The notes: generated by a model from the sequence alone, not told the origin. Positions 34,037 to 43,845 are shown, counted from the first letter of the stretch. The stretch: 64,000 nt of DNA from Thalassobacillus_A hwangdonensis (GCF_042675915.1 NZ_JBHTKL010000005.1:806001-870000); one strand, 5' to 3'. Translations and numbers: made by a program.

Positions 34037-35497
34037 ATGGATTACGATATAGTAGTCGCAGATCGGGACAGCCAGGAACTGAATGGAATTCTCTGGCTGA
34101 TTTCCAATTACGCGTTTCCGATTGCGACCCAGCATAAAGCAAAACATACAATCGAATTTATGGATGTTCTCGAGAACAAACGCCCTCGGATCATCTGTCT
34201 GGAACTAGATATGATTCCTAAAGATAAGTGGGAAATGGTTAAGCAGCATATCAAAAACTACGCTGACCAGGTAATTGCGATGACAGCGGAAGCTACTTTC
34301 GAAAGAGCTTCCCAGGCACTTGAGGTACGTGCGCTGGCACTTTGGGTCAAGCCGCTTTCTCCCTCCATGATGAAACACACGTTGCAACTGGCGATTCAAA
34401 ACCTTACCTCAGATGGTACAGGAAATGCGTCTGCCCCAGTAATGAGTCAGCTTGGCTATGAATCGCTTTTTGTAGACGACCAGCGTCCTTTTTCATACGC
34501 GATTTATTTATTGAAAACAGAAAACCAGCATGACTTACCTCATTTGCGGCAGTTTATTCAACAATTCGATTTTAGAAGTCAGCCTTCTGTATTTTCTGTA
34601 AGTGATCAAATCATTCTCGTATTTCATGGTGAAGTGTCGGATCCTCTTTCTCATGCGCACCGCTTCATGCAGGAGTGGGAACTTTTTTCACAAGGAACAT
34701 TGGCAATTGCATTGCATCCTGGAAAAGGAGAGAAGTCGGTTCATCAAATCTACACACAGCTCAGAAAAACAATGAAGATTACTTTCTTTACAGGATTCAA
34801 GCAAGTGTTACTTTCCTCCGATGAGCCCTGGAAGGATTTCGATCCCTTTTTGACACCTGAGGAACAGCGCACATGGATTGCAATGCTGGAAAAAGCTGAT
34901 AAATCAGCAGTGAAAAGCTGGATGTATGATAAATTTTTCAATTTTGAAGCACCTTATCCAGCGCCGGGGATGTTAAGGACTAAGCTCACAAGTATCCTGG
35001 CTCAGCTAAGGAGATTCATGAACAGGAAGGAATTGACTGGCCCTGAAATTGAAGAATTCTACAAAAGCATCTTCAAACAGGTCCTGGACGGCGCGGTACT
35101 GAACCGGATTGTACAGGATCTTATTTTGTTCATCTACCAATTACTCGATGAGTTTGAAAAACACGCTCAGCTTAAACAAGTGGATCCGATTGAAAAAGCA
35201 ATTTCATACATAGAGGCACACCATGCTGATTATAAACTCGGCTTAGAGGAAGTCGCTGCACACGTTGATCGGAGTCCGACTTATTTAAGCTACTTATTGA
35301 ATGAAAAGCAAGGAAAGTCCTTTCGTGAATTGCTGACCGATGTCCGTATTACGAAAGCGAAAGAAAAGTTGCTGAATACGGATGCTAGTATCCTCAGCAT
35401 AGCAAACGAGGTAGGTTATCAGAACGCGAATTACTTCAGTCGTGTTTTCAAGCAGGTTACTCAAACTACTCCTACAGCTTTTCGCAAACATAGATAA
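34037..35497 (+). CDS. Receiver-like/AraC-family regulator, probable hut regulator
   Basis: 487 residues from the ATG at 34037 (AAAGGTGG upstream). Residues 1-125 look like a response-regulator receiver (DIVVADRDS, ALWVKPLSP with the conserved Lys), but the phosphorylation site is irregular: LELDMIP, where D58 is one position off. A middle domain of about 230 residues is unassigned. The C-terminal 100 residues are a standard AraC helix-turn-helix pair (EEVAAHVDRSPTYLSYLLNEKQGKSF, IANEVGYQNANYFSRVFKQVTQTTP). No histidine kinase is adjacent. Its place before hutUIG suggests it controls them. Confidence 0.88.
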   Translation: MDYDIVVADRDSQELNGILWLISNYAFPIATQHKAKHTIEFMDVLENKRPRIICLELDMIPKDKWEMVKQHIKNYADQVIAMTAEATFERASQALEVRALALWVKPLSPSMMKHTLQLAIQNLTSDGTGNASAPVMSQLGYESLFVDDQRPFSYAIYLLKTENQHDLPHLRQFIQQFDFRSQPSVFSVSDQIILVFHGEVSDPLSHAHRFMQEWELFSQGTLAIALHPGKGEKSVHQIYTQLRKTMKITFFTGFKQVLLSSDEPWKDFDPFLTPEEQRTWIAMLEKADKSAVKSWMYDKFFNFEAPYPAPGMLRTKLTSILAQLRRFMNRKELTGPEIEEFYKSIFKQVLDGAVLNRIVQDLILFIYQLLDEFEKHAQLKQVDPIEKAISYIEAHHADYKLGLEEVAAHVDRSPTYLSYLLNEKQGKSFRELLTDVRITKAKEKLLNTDASILSIANEVGYQNANYFSRVFKQVTQTTPTAFRKHR

Positions 35498-35526
35498 TTA
35501 TCAATTCATATATTTTTATATGTTTT

Positions 35527-35541
35527 TGTAAGCGTTTCACA
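35527..35541 (+). promoter_or_regulatory. cre-like sequence upstream of hutU
   Basis: TGTAAGCGTTTCACA resembles a cre site with one base missing in the second half. Carbon repression of hut is known in Bacillus, so it is plausible but weak. Confidence 0.35.
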
Positions 35542-35664
35542 TAAAAGAGTATCTGAAATCATAGATTACTATAGAAATTCGAAACCTAGTGTTCTATTTT
35601 CTTCGTTCGATTCCATCTATCATAGAATTATCAGAAAATTTTGTGATGAGGGGATGGAACTTCA

Positions 35665-37338
35665 ATGACACAACAAAAGAAGATTGAACAGTATAAAGGT
35701 ACTGAATTGAATACGAAAGGTTGGATCCAGGAAGCTGCACTTCGGATGCTGAATAATAACTTGAGTCCGGAAGTAGCTGAAAAGCCTGACGAGTTGGTCG
35801 TCTACGGTGGAATTGGTAAGGCTGCTCGTAACTGGGAGTGCTACGAAGCGATCGTCGATACGTTGAAGGAACTGGAAAACGATGAGACGCTGCTTGTCCA
35901 ATCAGGTAAGCCAGTTGCTGTATTCAAATCGCATGCGGATGCACCGAAACTGCTGATAGCCAATTCCAATCTTGTACCTGCATGGGCGAATTGGGATCAT
36001 TTCCATGAACTCGACCAAAAAGGCTTGATGATGTACGGTCAGATGACAGCAGGTAGCTGGATTTACATCGGAAGCCAAGGAATTGTCCAAGGAACCTATG
36101 AAACTTTCGCGGAATGCGCACGACAGCATTTCGAAGGAACGTTGAAGCATACCATCACCGTTACTGCCGGGCTTGGCGGTATGGGTGGAGCGCAGCCTCT
36201 TGCGGTTACGTTGAACGACGGTGTTTGTATTGCAATTGAGGTGGAACAGCACCGGATCAATCGTCGTCTTGAAACGAAATACCTGGATACATCTACTGAT
36301 AGTGTGGATGAAGCAATTAAAATGGCCCAGCAAGCAAAAGAAGAAGGCAAGCCTCTTTCCATCGGACTTTTAGGTAATGCAGCGGAAGTCCTGCCTGAAA
36401 TGATTGAAAAAGGATTTATTCCGGATGTGCTGACGGATCAGACGTCCTCACATGACCCTTTGAATGGATATGTGCCTGAAGGTATGACTCTGGATGAGGC
36501 GGATGAATTGAGAGAACAGGATTCCAAGAAATACGTGAGCCTTTCCAAGAAAAGTATTGCCAACCATGTCAAAGCGATGTTGGAAATGCAGAAACAAGGC
36601 GCAGTCACTTTTGATTACGGAAACAACATCCGCCAGGTGGCAAAAGATGAAGGCGTTGCAGATGCATTCGACTTCCCGGGGTTTGTACCAGCTTATATCC
36701 GCCCGCAATTCTGTGAAGGAAAGGGACCATTCCGTTGGGTAGCTTTATCCGGAGATCCTGAGGATATTTATAAAACGGATGAAGTGATCCTTAGAGAATT
36801 CAGTGAAAATGAACACCTATGTAAATGGATTCGTATGGCACAGGACAAAATCAGCTTCCAAGGTCTACCTTCACGTATCTGCTGGCTGGGATATGAAGAA
36901 CGTGCCAGGTTCGGCAAGATCATTAACGACATGGTAGCAAGTGGCGAATTGAAGGCCCCTGTCGTAATTGGACGTGACCACCTGGATTCTGGTTCAGTTG
37001 CTTCACCGAACCGGGAAACGGAAGGTATGAAGGATGGTAGTGATGCCGTAGCAGATTGGCCAATCCTGAATGCGTTGATCAATAGTGTTGGCGGAGCCAG
37101 TTGGGTAAGTGTCCATCACGGTGGAGGCGTAGGCATGGGATATTCCTTGCATGCCGGTATGGTCATTGTAGCGGATGGAACGAAAGAAGCGGAAGCTCGT
37201 CTTGAGCGGGTGCTGACATCCGATCCTGGTATGGGAGTAGCACGTCATGTTGATGCAGGTTATGAATTGGCAGAACAGACAGCACGAGATAAAGGTGTGC
37301 ATATTCCAATGCTGAACAAGGAAGGTGCAAAGAAATGA
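35665..37338 (+). CDS. hutU: Urocanate hydratase HutU
   Basis: 557 residues, standard length. Family motifs: YGGIGKAARNWECYEAI, YGQMTAGSWIYIGSQGIVQGTYETF, GLGGMGGAQPLAVT (NAD binding), DQTSSHDPLNGYVP and HHGGGVGMGYS. It converts urocanate to imidazolone propionate, the second step of histidine degradation, using bound NAD+. GAGGGG lies upstream. It overlaps hutI by 4 bp (ATGA). Confidence 0.97.
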   Translation: MTQQKKIEQYKGTELNTKGWIQEAALRMLNNNLSPEVAEKPDELVVYGGIGKAARNWECYEAIVDTLKELENDETLLVQSGKPVAVFKSHADAPKLLIANSNLVPAWANWDHFHELDQKGLMMYGQMTAGSWIYIGSQGIVQGTYETFAECARQHFEGTLKHTITVTAGLGGMGGAQPLAVTLNDGVCIAIEVEQHRINRRLETKYLDTSTDSVDEAIKMAQQAKEEGKPLSIGLLGNAAEVLPEMIEKGFIPDVLTDQTSSHDPLNGYVPEGMTLDEADELREQDSKKYVSLSKKSIANHVKAMLEMQKQGAVTFDYGNNIRQVAKDEGVADAFDFPGFVPAYIRPQFCEGKGPFRWVALSGDPEDIYKTDEVILREFSENEHLCKWIRMAQDKISFQGLPSRICWLGYEERARFGKIINDMVASGELKAPVVIGRDHLDSGSVASPNRETEGMKDGSDAVADWPILNALINSVGGASWVSVHHGGGVGMGYSLHAGMVIVADGTKEAEARLERVLTSDPGMGVARHVDAGYELAEQTARDKGVHIPMLNKEGAKK

Positions 37339-38609
37339 CACAATCCCTTTTCATAAAAAATGCAGCCCAGCTGATCACCATGGCCGGGCATTCCAATAAT
37401 CCAGCTGTAAAAGAAGCCATGTCTGAGCTAAACATTCTCGAGAATGGCAGTGTCTTCATCCAGGACGGCAAGGTCGTAGCGGTTGGAAGTGAATCAGATT
37501 TACGCAAAACATATGGTTCACGTCTTGAAGGTACTGAAGAAATCGATGCGACAGGGAAAGTAGTTACACCTGGTCTGATCGATCCTCACACCCACCTCGT
37601 TCATGCAGGAACGAGAGAAAATGAATATGCGATGCGTCTGAAAGGAAAGACGTACATGGACATCATGGAGTCAGGCGGAGGTATTCATGCTACGACAAGG
37701 GCAACGCAGGAGGCAGATGAAGATCAGCTATATGAAGAGTCTTCTAAGCGATTGGATAAATTCTTTGAGCATGGGGTGACGACTGTCGAAGCGAAAAGTG
37801 GGTATGGTCTGACTCTTGAACATGAACTGAAGCAGTTGCGCGTAGCAAAGCGTCTGAACGAAACACATGATATCGATATCGTGTCGACTTTCATGGGTGC
37901 TCATGCCGTCCCTATGGATGAAAAAGAAAATCCTGAACCATTTGTGACCAGGGTGATTGAAGAAATGATTCCAGAGGTGGCGAAACAGGAGTTAGCTACC
38001 TTCAACGATGTGTTTTGTGAACGGGGAGTCTTCACGCCAGATCAATCGAGAAGAATTTTGGAAGCAGGAAAGAAGCATGGTTTAATTCCGAAAATCCATG
38101 CGGATGAAATCGAACCGTATGCTGGAGCAGAACTTGCTGCAGAAGTAGGAGCAATTTCTGCTGATCATTTATTGCGTGCATCTGACGAAGGGATAAAAGC
38201 GATGGCGGAGAAAGGTGTCGTAGGCGTGCTACTTCCAGGAACGGCATTCTTTTTGATGGCTGAATTTGCCCGTGCTAGAAATATGATCGATTCAGGTGTA
38301 CCGGTGGCACTATCAACGGATGCCAATCCCGGTTCCTCACCGACCATTTCGTTACCATTCATCATGAACCTTGGCTGTTTGATGATGGGGATGACACCTG
38401 AGGAAGTTCTGACAGCTACGACGATCAATGCTGCCCATGCTATCGGAGTAGCGAAAGAAGCAGGGAGCCTTGAGGAAGGGAAGCGAGGCGATGTCACGAT
38501 TTGGGACGTGCCGAACTACCTTGTGCTTTCCTATCAATATGGGATGAATCACGTAGATACTGTTGTGAAGTCCGGTAAGGCAGTGGTAGTTGGAGGCCAA
38601 TTGCAATGA
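37335..38609 (+). CDS. hutI: Imidazolonepropionase HutI
   Basis: 424 residues, amidohydrolase superfamily. Metal-binding HTHLVHAG (about 75), then GAHAVP, KIHADEIEPYAGAELAAE, and STDANPGSSPT near 315 with the catalytic Asp. The end EEGKRGDVTIWDVPNYLVLSYQYG is typical. It opens the imidazolone ring to N-formimino-glutamate. It overlaps both neighbours by 4 bp, so the three hut genes are translationally coupled. Confidence 0.97.
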   Translation: MTQSLFIKNAAQLITMAGHSNNPAVKEAMSELNILENGSVFIQDGKVVAVGSESDLRKTYGSRLEGTEEIDATGKVVTPGLIDPHTHLVHAGTRENEYAMRLKGKTYMDIMESGGGIHATTRATQEADEDQLYEESSKRLDKFFEHGVTTVEAKSGYGLTLEHELKQLRVAKRLNETHDIDIVSTFMGAHAVPMDEKENPEPFVTRVIEEMIPEVAKQELATFNDVFCERGVFTPDQSRRILEAGKKHGLIPKIHADEIEPYAGAELAAEVGAISADHLLRASDEGIKAMAEKGVVGVLLPGTAFFLMAEFARARNMIDSGVPVALSTDANPGSSPTISLPFIMNLGCLMMGMTPEEVLTATTINAAHAIGVAKEAGSLEEGKRGDVTIWDVPNYLVLSYQYGMNHVDTVVKSGKAVVVGGQLQ

Positions 38610-39592
38610 AAAACTATCCATACCCTTTATTGAATCCTCCGACTTTTGTTTGGAACACGCTAAATGCTGAAGAAAGGGACGTAAAGGTGCATGAATGGAT
38701 TGCAACGATTAATGGACAGGAAATGGACTGGACAGACTATGATGTAACGATCCTAGGTGTACCCTTGTCCAAGTCTTCGATCAGTTCGTCATCAGCCAGC
38801 GAGAATCCGGATGCGATGCGTCAGGCTTGGAAAAGCTTCAGTACGTATAATCTGGATGAAGACGTTGACTTGGCAGAACTGAACGTCGTGGATCTAGGTG
38901 ATGTAGAGCAGCATGTCACTGACATCGGTTATACACACGAACGTATTACAGAAGCGATGGTTGCGATGCGTAAACACCATCCACATACCTTACCAGTGAT
39001 GATGGGCGGGGATCATTCGATTACAGCTCAGCTCGTAAAAGGGTGGAAGCAGGCACACCCTGAGGAAACGATCGGTGTACTGCAATTTGATACGCACTTT
39101 GACTTGCGTGATCCGTCTGAACTCGGTCAGGCGAATGGAACTCCGATCAGACAATTGCTTGAGGCAGGAGTGGTGAAGGGTGAGCACGTCCATAACATCG
39201 GTCTCCACGGCTTCTTTAATGCAAAAGCGTTGAAGGACTATGCGGATGAACATGGCGTCCATTACACCACGGTAAAGCAAGCGAGGAAAAAAGGTATCGA
39301 AGAGACGGTCCGCCATGCATTACGGGAGCTGGATGCGCACGTGGATACGGTCTATGTAACGTTCGATATGGACGTACTGGATATGGTTCACGGACCAGGA
39401 GCTCCAGCTGCCACTCCTGGAGGATTGTACTCACAGGAATTATTCGATGCAGCTTTGATAGCCGGACAGCATTCGAAAGTGAAAGCGATGGACATTGTTT
39501 GTCTCGATCCACGTAAGGATATCGGGCAAACACACGTGAAAGCAGCTGTTCATACGATGCTTTCATTTCTTACTGGATATTGCCAAAGGTAA
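38606..39592 (+). CDS. hutG: Formimidoylglutamase HutG
   Basis: 328 residues, arginase/agmatinase superfamily. Mn-binding motifs are all present: GGDHSIT, QFDTHFDLRD and YVTFDMDVLDMV. It hydrolyses formiminoglutamate to glutamate and formamide, so this cluster uses the HutG route. It overlaps hutI by 4 bp and is followed by a terminator. Confidence 0.95.
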   Translation: MKNYPYPLLNPPTFVWNTLNAEERDVKVHEWIATINGQEMDWTDYDVTILGVPLSKSSISSSSASENPDAMRQAWKSFSTYNLDEDVDLAELNVVDLGDVEQHVTDIGYTHERITEAMVAMRKHHPHTLPVMMGGDHSITAQLVKGWKQAHPEETIGVLQFDTHFDLRDPSELGQANGTPIRQLLEAGVVKGEHVHNIGLHGFFNAKALKDYADEHGVHYTTVKQARKKGIEETVRHALRELDAHVDTVYVTFDMDVLDMVHGPGAPAATPGGLYSQELFDAALIAGQHSKVKAMDIVCLDPRKDIGQTHVKAAVHTMLSFLTGYCQR

Positions 39593-39596
39593 CTCC

Positions 39597-39636
39597 ATAC
39601 CCCAGGTAGCAGATTCATTGCCTGGGGTATGTTTTC
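39597..39636 (+). terminator. Terminator after hutG
   Basis: Perfect 10-bp stem ATACCCCAGG / CCTGGGGTAT, 14-nt loop, GTTTTC tail. The stem core resembles the terminators at 478 and 6380. Confidence 0.88.
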
Positions 39637-39681
39637 AAGTTCAATTATCAGATTATTACGAATACAGGGGGAATACTTATC

Positions 39682-41010
39682 ATGGAACAAAGGGAAATGG
39701 CAGTCGGGACAGATCACCAGCCTAATCATACAGGCAACGTTGTTAAGTTTTTTGTGATGAGTCTGATTGGGATCTTTACGTTTTTCATACCGATAACAAT
39801 CAATGGCACCAGCTCAATCCCACTCGACCATATGGTCACATTCATCCAGCAGACTGTACCGGGACTTTTACCGTATTACGCCTTGGCAGTCATTATACTT
39901 GGTGCGATCTTTCCATTTGTAAATAAGTCATGGAATAAAGACGGCGTCAATATTGCCTTATCCATGTTCAAAATACTAGGAGTCATCACAGCCTTGATGC
40001 TTGTTTTCAATTTTGGTCCAGCGTGGCTGTTTGATCCAAGTATGGGCCCGTTCCTATTTGAAAAATTAGTGATTCCAGTCGGGCTGTTGGTCCCAATTGG
40101 CGCAGTGTTTTTAGCGTTACTTGTAGGATATGGCTTACTGGAATTCATCGGTGTTCTTCTTCAGCCAGTCATGCGACCAATCTGGAAGACACCAGGTCGA
40201 TCAGCGATTGATGCCGTAGCTTCTTTCGTCGGAAGTTACTCTATTGGTCTACTAATCACCAACCGCGTATTTAAAGAAGGAAAATATAGTATTAAAGAAG
40301 CAACCATCATTGCGACAGGTTTCTCTACGGTCTCAGCAACCTTTATGATCGTTGTCGCAAAAACGCTAGGATTGATGGAGATTTGGAACACCTATTTCTG
40401 GGTGACGCTGTTTGTAACGTTCCTTGTAACCGCTATCACAGTCAGGATTTGGCCATTGAATAAAATTAGTGAAGATTACTATACAGATGAACCTCATCCT
40501 GAGGAGGTAATCAAAGAAAAACGTGTGAAAGCAGCATGGGGGCAGGCGATGGAAGCATCTAAAAAAGCACCTTCCCTTGGAAAAAATGTGTGGATGAATT
40601 TAAAGGATGGCTTCATTATGACGATGGCGATTCTTCCATCAATCATGTCTGTAGGTCTATTAGGACTGGTACTTGCTGAATTCACGCCAGTATTCGATAT
40701 TTTAGGGTACATCTTCTATCCATTCACATGGCTTCTGCAAATTCCAGAACCATTACTAGCGGCAAAAGCAGCTGCCATCGAAATTTCAGAAATGTTCTTA
40801 CCAGCACTTCTCGTTGCTGAAGCACCATTGATTACGAAATTCGTAATCGGAAGTCTATCGGTATCAGCCATCCTGTTCTTCTCCGCGCTGATTCCATGTA
40901 TCTTGTCTACTGAAATTCCGGTAAGTATTCCAAAGCTGCTGGTTATCTGGGTGGAGCGTACAATTTTGACATTGATCATTGTTACACCAATTGCGTACCT
41001 ATTGTTGTAG
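39682..41010 (+). CDS. YjiH-family membrane protein, possible histidine/urocanate transporter
   Basis: 442 residues with about 10 membrane helices. The family shows the nucleoside-recognition GATE domain (GRSAIDAVASFVGSYSIGLLITNRVFKEGKYSIKEATIIATGFSTVSATFM). YjiH proteins are often encoded in hut clusters of Firmicutes and are suspected histidine or urocanate carriers; no substrate is proven by this sequence. It follows hutG after a terminator (90 bp), so it may be made at lower level. Confidence 0.85.
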   Translation: MEQREMAVGTDHQPNHTGNVVKFFVMSLIGIFTFFIPITINGTSSIPLDHMVTFIQQTVPGLLPYYALAVIILGAIFPFVNKSWNKDGVNIALSMFKILGVITALMLVFNFGPAWLFDPSMGPFLFEKLVIPVGLLVPIGAVFLALLVGYGLLEFIGVLLQPVMRPIWKTPGRSAIDAVASFVGSYSIGLLITNRVFKEGKYSIKEATIIATGFSTVSATFMIVVAKTLGLMEIWNTYFWVTLFVTFLVTAITVRIWPLNKISEDYYTDEPHPEEVIKEKRVKAAWGQAMEASKKAPSLGKNVWMNLKDGFIMTMAILPSIMSVGLLGLVLAEFTPVFDILGYIFYPFTWLLQIPEPLLAAKAAAIEISEMFLPALLVAEAPLITKFVIGSLSVSAILFFSALIPCILSTEIPVSIPKLLVIWVERTILTLIIVTPIAYLLL

Positions 41011-41020
41011 TGGGTATGGG

Positions 41021-41051
41021 CCATGCTTCTTTTGAGGAGCATGGTTTTTTG
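41021..41051 (+). terminator. Terminator after the YjiH gene
   Basis: CCATGCT / AGCATGG stem extended by TTC-GAGG, followed by TTTTTTG. Confidence 0.8.
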
Positions 41052-41074
41052 TCGGTGGTTGTGCTGAGGTGGGG

Positions 41075-41190
41075 GTTCCGGCGACTTTGAGCACCGTTCC
41101 GGCGAGTTTGTAGATTTACCGGCGCCATACGGAATTTACCGGCGACTTTTCAGATTTTCCGGCGCCCCAGACAATTTACCGGCGACCACA
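41075..41190. repeat. Six-unit array of CCGGCG motifs (family 1, array 2)
   Basis: CCGGCG starts at 41078, 41099, 41119, 41139, 41159 and 41179. Motifs read GCGACTTT, GCGAGTTT, GCGCCATA, GCGACTTT, GCGCCCCA and GCGACCAC. Each of the last four is preceded by ATTTA or ATTTT. Confidence 0.9.
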
Positions 41191-41216
41191 CGTTTTTGGA
41201 TAGGTTGAGGACATTA

Positions 41217-41249
41217 AAGAAAGGTCAGCCTTGGAGGCTGACCTTTGAA
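41217..41249 (-). terminator. Terminator for the first cytochrome gene (minus strand)
   Basis: AAAGGTCAGCC / GGCTGACCTTT perfect 11-bp stem with T runs on the minus side. The same core returns at 43809. Confidence 0.88.
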
Positions 41250-41269
41250 TATAGGCGAAACCACTATCA

Positions 41270-42169
41270 TCAATTTTTCGGAACGACGTTTTCGATTTCT
41301 GACCAATCAAATGTACCAGCGCGGATCTGTTCACGGCGGTCCTGGGTAATGATATCAGGAGGTCCATCGCCATTCGGCCAGTCATTTTCGTGGTCATCCC
41401 ACACTGGGCGCTCGTGTGACAAGATATAGGCGGCCAAATCCGCTGCTTCTTGTTTTGTCAGTGTATTTTCTTCGCCTTTAGGCATGTTTGTCTGGATGTA
41501 GCCCGCAGCTTTACTAAGGCGGCCCATTCCTGCGCCGTCATTGAAGGAGCCATCTCCCCACAATGCAGGACCGGAGTTTGGACTTCTTCCAGCTCCATCT
41601 GCGGCGTGGCAGGTGATACAGCCTTTCGTTTCGTATAGTTCTTCTCCACTGGTTACATCCGGTTCGGGTACTGTATCAAAAGAAGGCGTCTGTAGTGTTT
41701 CCATAGCATCTCCGTTTTGTTCAGCACCTTTTGATAAATGAGTCATATAGGCGACCATGGCCCTCATCTCTCTGCTGTCATGATCCAGTTTCTCTCCATT
41801 CATACTCCGTTGCATACAACCGTTAATACGATCTTCCAACGTGAAAATGGTGTCGGAGCGTGGGCGATATACTGGAAATTCACCTGATACTCCCATGAAC
41901 GAATTCGTATTGGATATCCCGCCATTTGCATGGCAGCTTGTACAGGAAAGTTCATTCCCGACTTCCTCGGCAAGCATCGTGTTCGTGTTATACATCAATT
42001 CCTCACCATACAGTATTTCCTCTGTCATTGGATCGTCCGGATCCAGCTCATCCAGTGTACTTTTAAAGTTGTTGGGTGTATCAAACTTCGACTCTGAATT
42101 ATTCGAGCAAGCTGCAAATGCTGCAATAATCAAGAGTAATAGAGCGATCAGCCATTTGTTTTTCCACAT
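41270..42169 (-). CDS. Diheme c-type cytochrome lipoprotein, TsdA-like (copy 1)
   Basis: 299 residues. Lipobox AAC near residue 21 anchors it outside the membrane. Two heme c sites: CTSCH (about 75) and CITCH (about 185). Between them the motif FTLEDRINGCMQRSMNGEKL is diagnostic of the thiosulfate dehydrogenase TsdA / SoxA-like family. TsdA couples two thiosulfate molecules to tetrathionate; whether this protein does so, or only carries electrons, is not shown. It is paralogous to the next gene and 31 bp away. Confidence 0.9.
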   Translation of the reverse strand: MWKNKWLIALLLLIIAAFAACSNNSESKFDTPNNFKSTLDELDPDDPMTEEILYGEELMYNTNTMLAEEVGNELSCTSCHANGGISNTNSFMGVSGEFPVYRPRSDTIFTLEDRINGCMQRSMNGEKLDHDSREMRAMVAYMTHLSKGAEQNGDAMETLQTPSFDTVPEPDVTSGEELYETKGCITCHAADGAGRSPNSGPALWGDGSFNDGAGMGRLSKAAGYIQTNMPKGEENTLTKQEAADLAAYILSHERPVWDDHENDWPNGDGPPDIITQDRREQIRAGTFDWSEIENVVPKN

Positions 42170-42200
42170 GCAACTGCCTCCTTTTTATAACGGATTATGT

Positions 42201-43121
42201 TCAATCGGAAGGGACGACATTTTCAATTTCTGTCCAGTCAAATTCTCCATTTTGTATTTGTTCGCGGCGATCCTTATCAATAATATCGGTAGGACGTCCT
42301 CCATCAGGCCAGTCATCTTCGTGCCCTTCCCATACAGGTCGATCCTGAGACAGGATGTAAGCGGCCAAATCTGCGGCTTCCTGATCAGTCAATTGATTAT
42401 CGTCGCCAGGTGGCATATTCCGTTTGATATAGCCTGCTGCTTTTGACAATCGAGACATACCTGCACCGTCGTTGAAAGAATTCTCTCCCCATAGCGCCGG
42501 TCCGGAATTGGCTCCTGTACCTGATCCGTCCTGAGCGTGACAGGACAAGCAGTTTTTCGTTTCATATAATTCTTCGCCATTGGCTACATTCGGTTCTGGA
42601 ACTTCTTCCATCGTATTTTGCATAAGCCAGGGAATGTCTGCATCCTGATCGATGTCTTCGGATATGTAGGACAAGTACGCGACAATTCCCTTCAGTTCAT
42701 CACTTTCACGATCCAACTTTTCTCCGTTCATGCTTCGAACCATACAACCATTGATGCGGTCTGATAATGTGAAGACGGCTCCTTCCCTCGGTCGATACTG
42801 AGGATATTGCGTAGAAACACCGACCATCGATGAACTTTGGCTGACTCCACCATCAGCGTGACAGCTTTGGCAGGAAAGCTCATTACCGACTTCTTCGGAT
42901 AAAACCGTGTTTGTTTCATTGAACGCTTTTTCCCCTAACAGTATGTACTCTGTCATTGGATCATCCGGGTCCAGATCATCCGTTGAAGGTGGATCAAATT
43001 TTGCTTCTTCTGGCTCCTGGTCAAAAGGTGTGGATGGAGTAGACGAAGCATTGTTGGAACAAGCTGCAATGCTGAGCAGAATTAATAGCAGCATCCCTAA
43101 TAGCCATTTGTTTTTGAACAT
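42201..43121 (-). CDS. Diheme c-type cytochrome lipoprotein, TsdA-like (copy 2)
   Basis: 306 residues. Lipobox AAC near residue 21, heme sites CQSCH and CLSCH, and FTLSDRINGCMVRSMNGEKL as in the neighbour. The two proteins are alike along the whole mature part, including NDGAGMSRLSKAAGYI and the end WTEIENVVP, showing a tandem duplication. This copy is first in transcription order. A pair could form a heterodimeric or tetraheme complex. Confidence 0.9.
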   Translation of the reverse strand: MFKNKWLLGMLLLILLSIAACSNNASSTPSTPFDQEPEEAKFDPPSTDDLDPDDPMTEYILLGEKAFNETNTVLSEEVGNELSCQSCHADGGVSQSSSMVGVSTQYPQYRPREGAVFTLSDRINGCMVRSMNGEKLDRESDELKGIVAYLSYISEDIDQDADIPWLMQNTMEEVPEPNVANGEELYETKNCLSCHAQDGSGTGANSGPALWGENSFNDGAGMSRLSKAAGYIKRNMPPGDDNQLTDQEAADLAAYILSQDRPVWEGHEDDWPDGGRPTDIIDKDRREQIQNGEFDWTEIENVVPSD

Positions 43122-43355
43122 GTTTTCCCTCCTAATCTAGTTGAATTATTTTTCCCCACTTGGATGGTAGGGCTGGTTTCTTCAGATTACCTATACCCCT
43201 TTGGCTATATAATAAACTAGGTTTGGAAATAAAATGGATGGAACTTGTCGATTTTTGGAGTGGTTTAGAAGAATAGAAGATTAGAGAAAGGGCGATCATT
43301 TCCTCGTCTATCATCCCTGTAAAATGGACATGCTAGTGCTGGAGGGGTGAGCGGA

Positions 43356-43805
43356 ATGAATATAAACTATGAAATGATGTTCGGAATCGATAAACAGATG
43401 CACGTATTCGGCTATGGAGCCATTGCAATCGTGGCTGCCATGGTGATTCTGACTATTTCGGATATGGCAGCAGTGAAAAGAAGGATGATTTATTGTTGGT
43501 TTGCGCTGGTTACAGTGGGAATGCTGGAAGAATATCGGCAGTATTTCGTTGCAGAACGGGATGCGGAATTGCTTGATGCGGTGGCGAATACGGTTGGAAT
43601 TACGTTCGGAATGCTATCTACAGTCGGACTTTTTTACCTTTTCTACTATTGGCATCATACGTTAGTGCGCGTCATAGCAGTCAGCAGTATTGTGGTTCTG
43701 GCGCTTTTTATCGGGTTGGTATTTCTGAATGAGCGGCCATTCGTGACTTTTGATCAGCCGGTGCAGGAAAAAGTGGATAGCTTCGTGGCCAGGATTTGGC
43801 CATAA
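43356..43805 (+). CDS. VanZ-like membrane protein
   Basis: 149 residues from the ATG at 43356 (GGAGG 10 nt upstream; a GTG at 43347 is an alternative). Four membrane helices. The VanZ pattern is visible: FGIDKQMHVFGYG near the start and LEEYRQYFVAERDAELLDAVANTVG in the middle. VanZ-type proteins link to teicoplanin tolerance in one case; their general role is unknown. It is a single gene and convergent with the MMPL gene. Confidence 0.8.
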   Translation: MNINYEMMFGIDKQMHVFGYGAIAIVAAMVILTISDMAAVKRRMIYCWFALVTVGMLEEYRQYFVAERDAELLDAVANTVGITFGMLSTVGLFYLFYYWHHTLVRVIAVSSIVVLALFIGLVFLNERPFVTFDQPVQEKVDSFVARIWP

Positions 43806-43808
43806 ATG

Positions 43809-43845
43809 AAAGAAGGTCAGCCTTGGGAGGCTGACCTTCTTTTGT
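43809..43845. terminator. Terminator after the VanZ-like gene
   Basis: AAGAAGGTCAGCC / GGCTGACCTTCTT with TTGGGA loop, T-rich tail. Confidence 0.85.
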
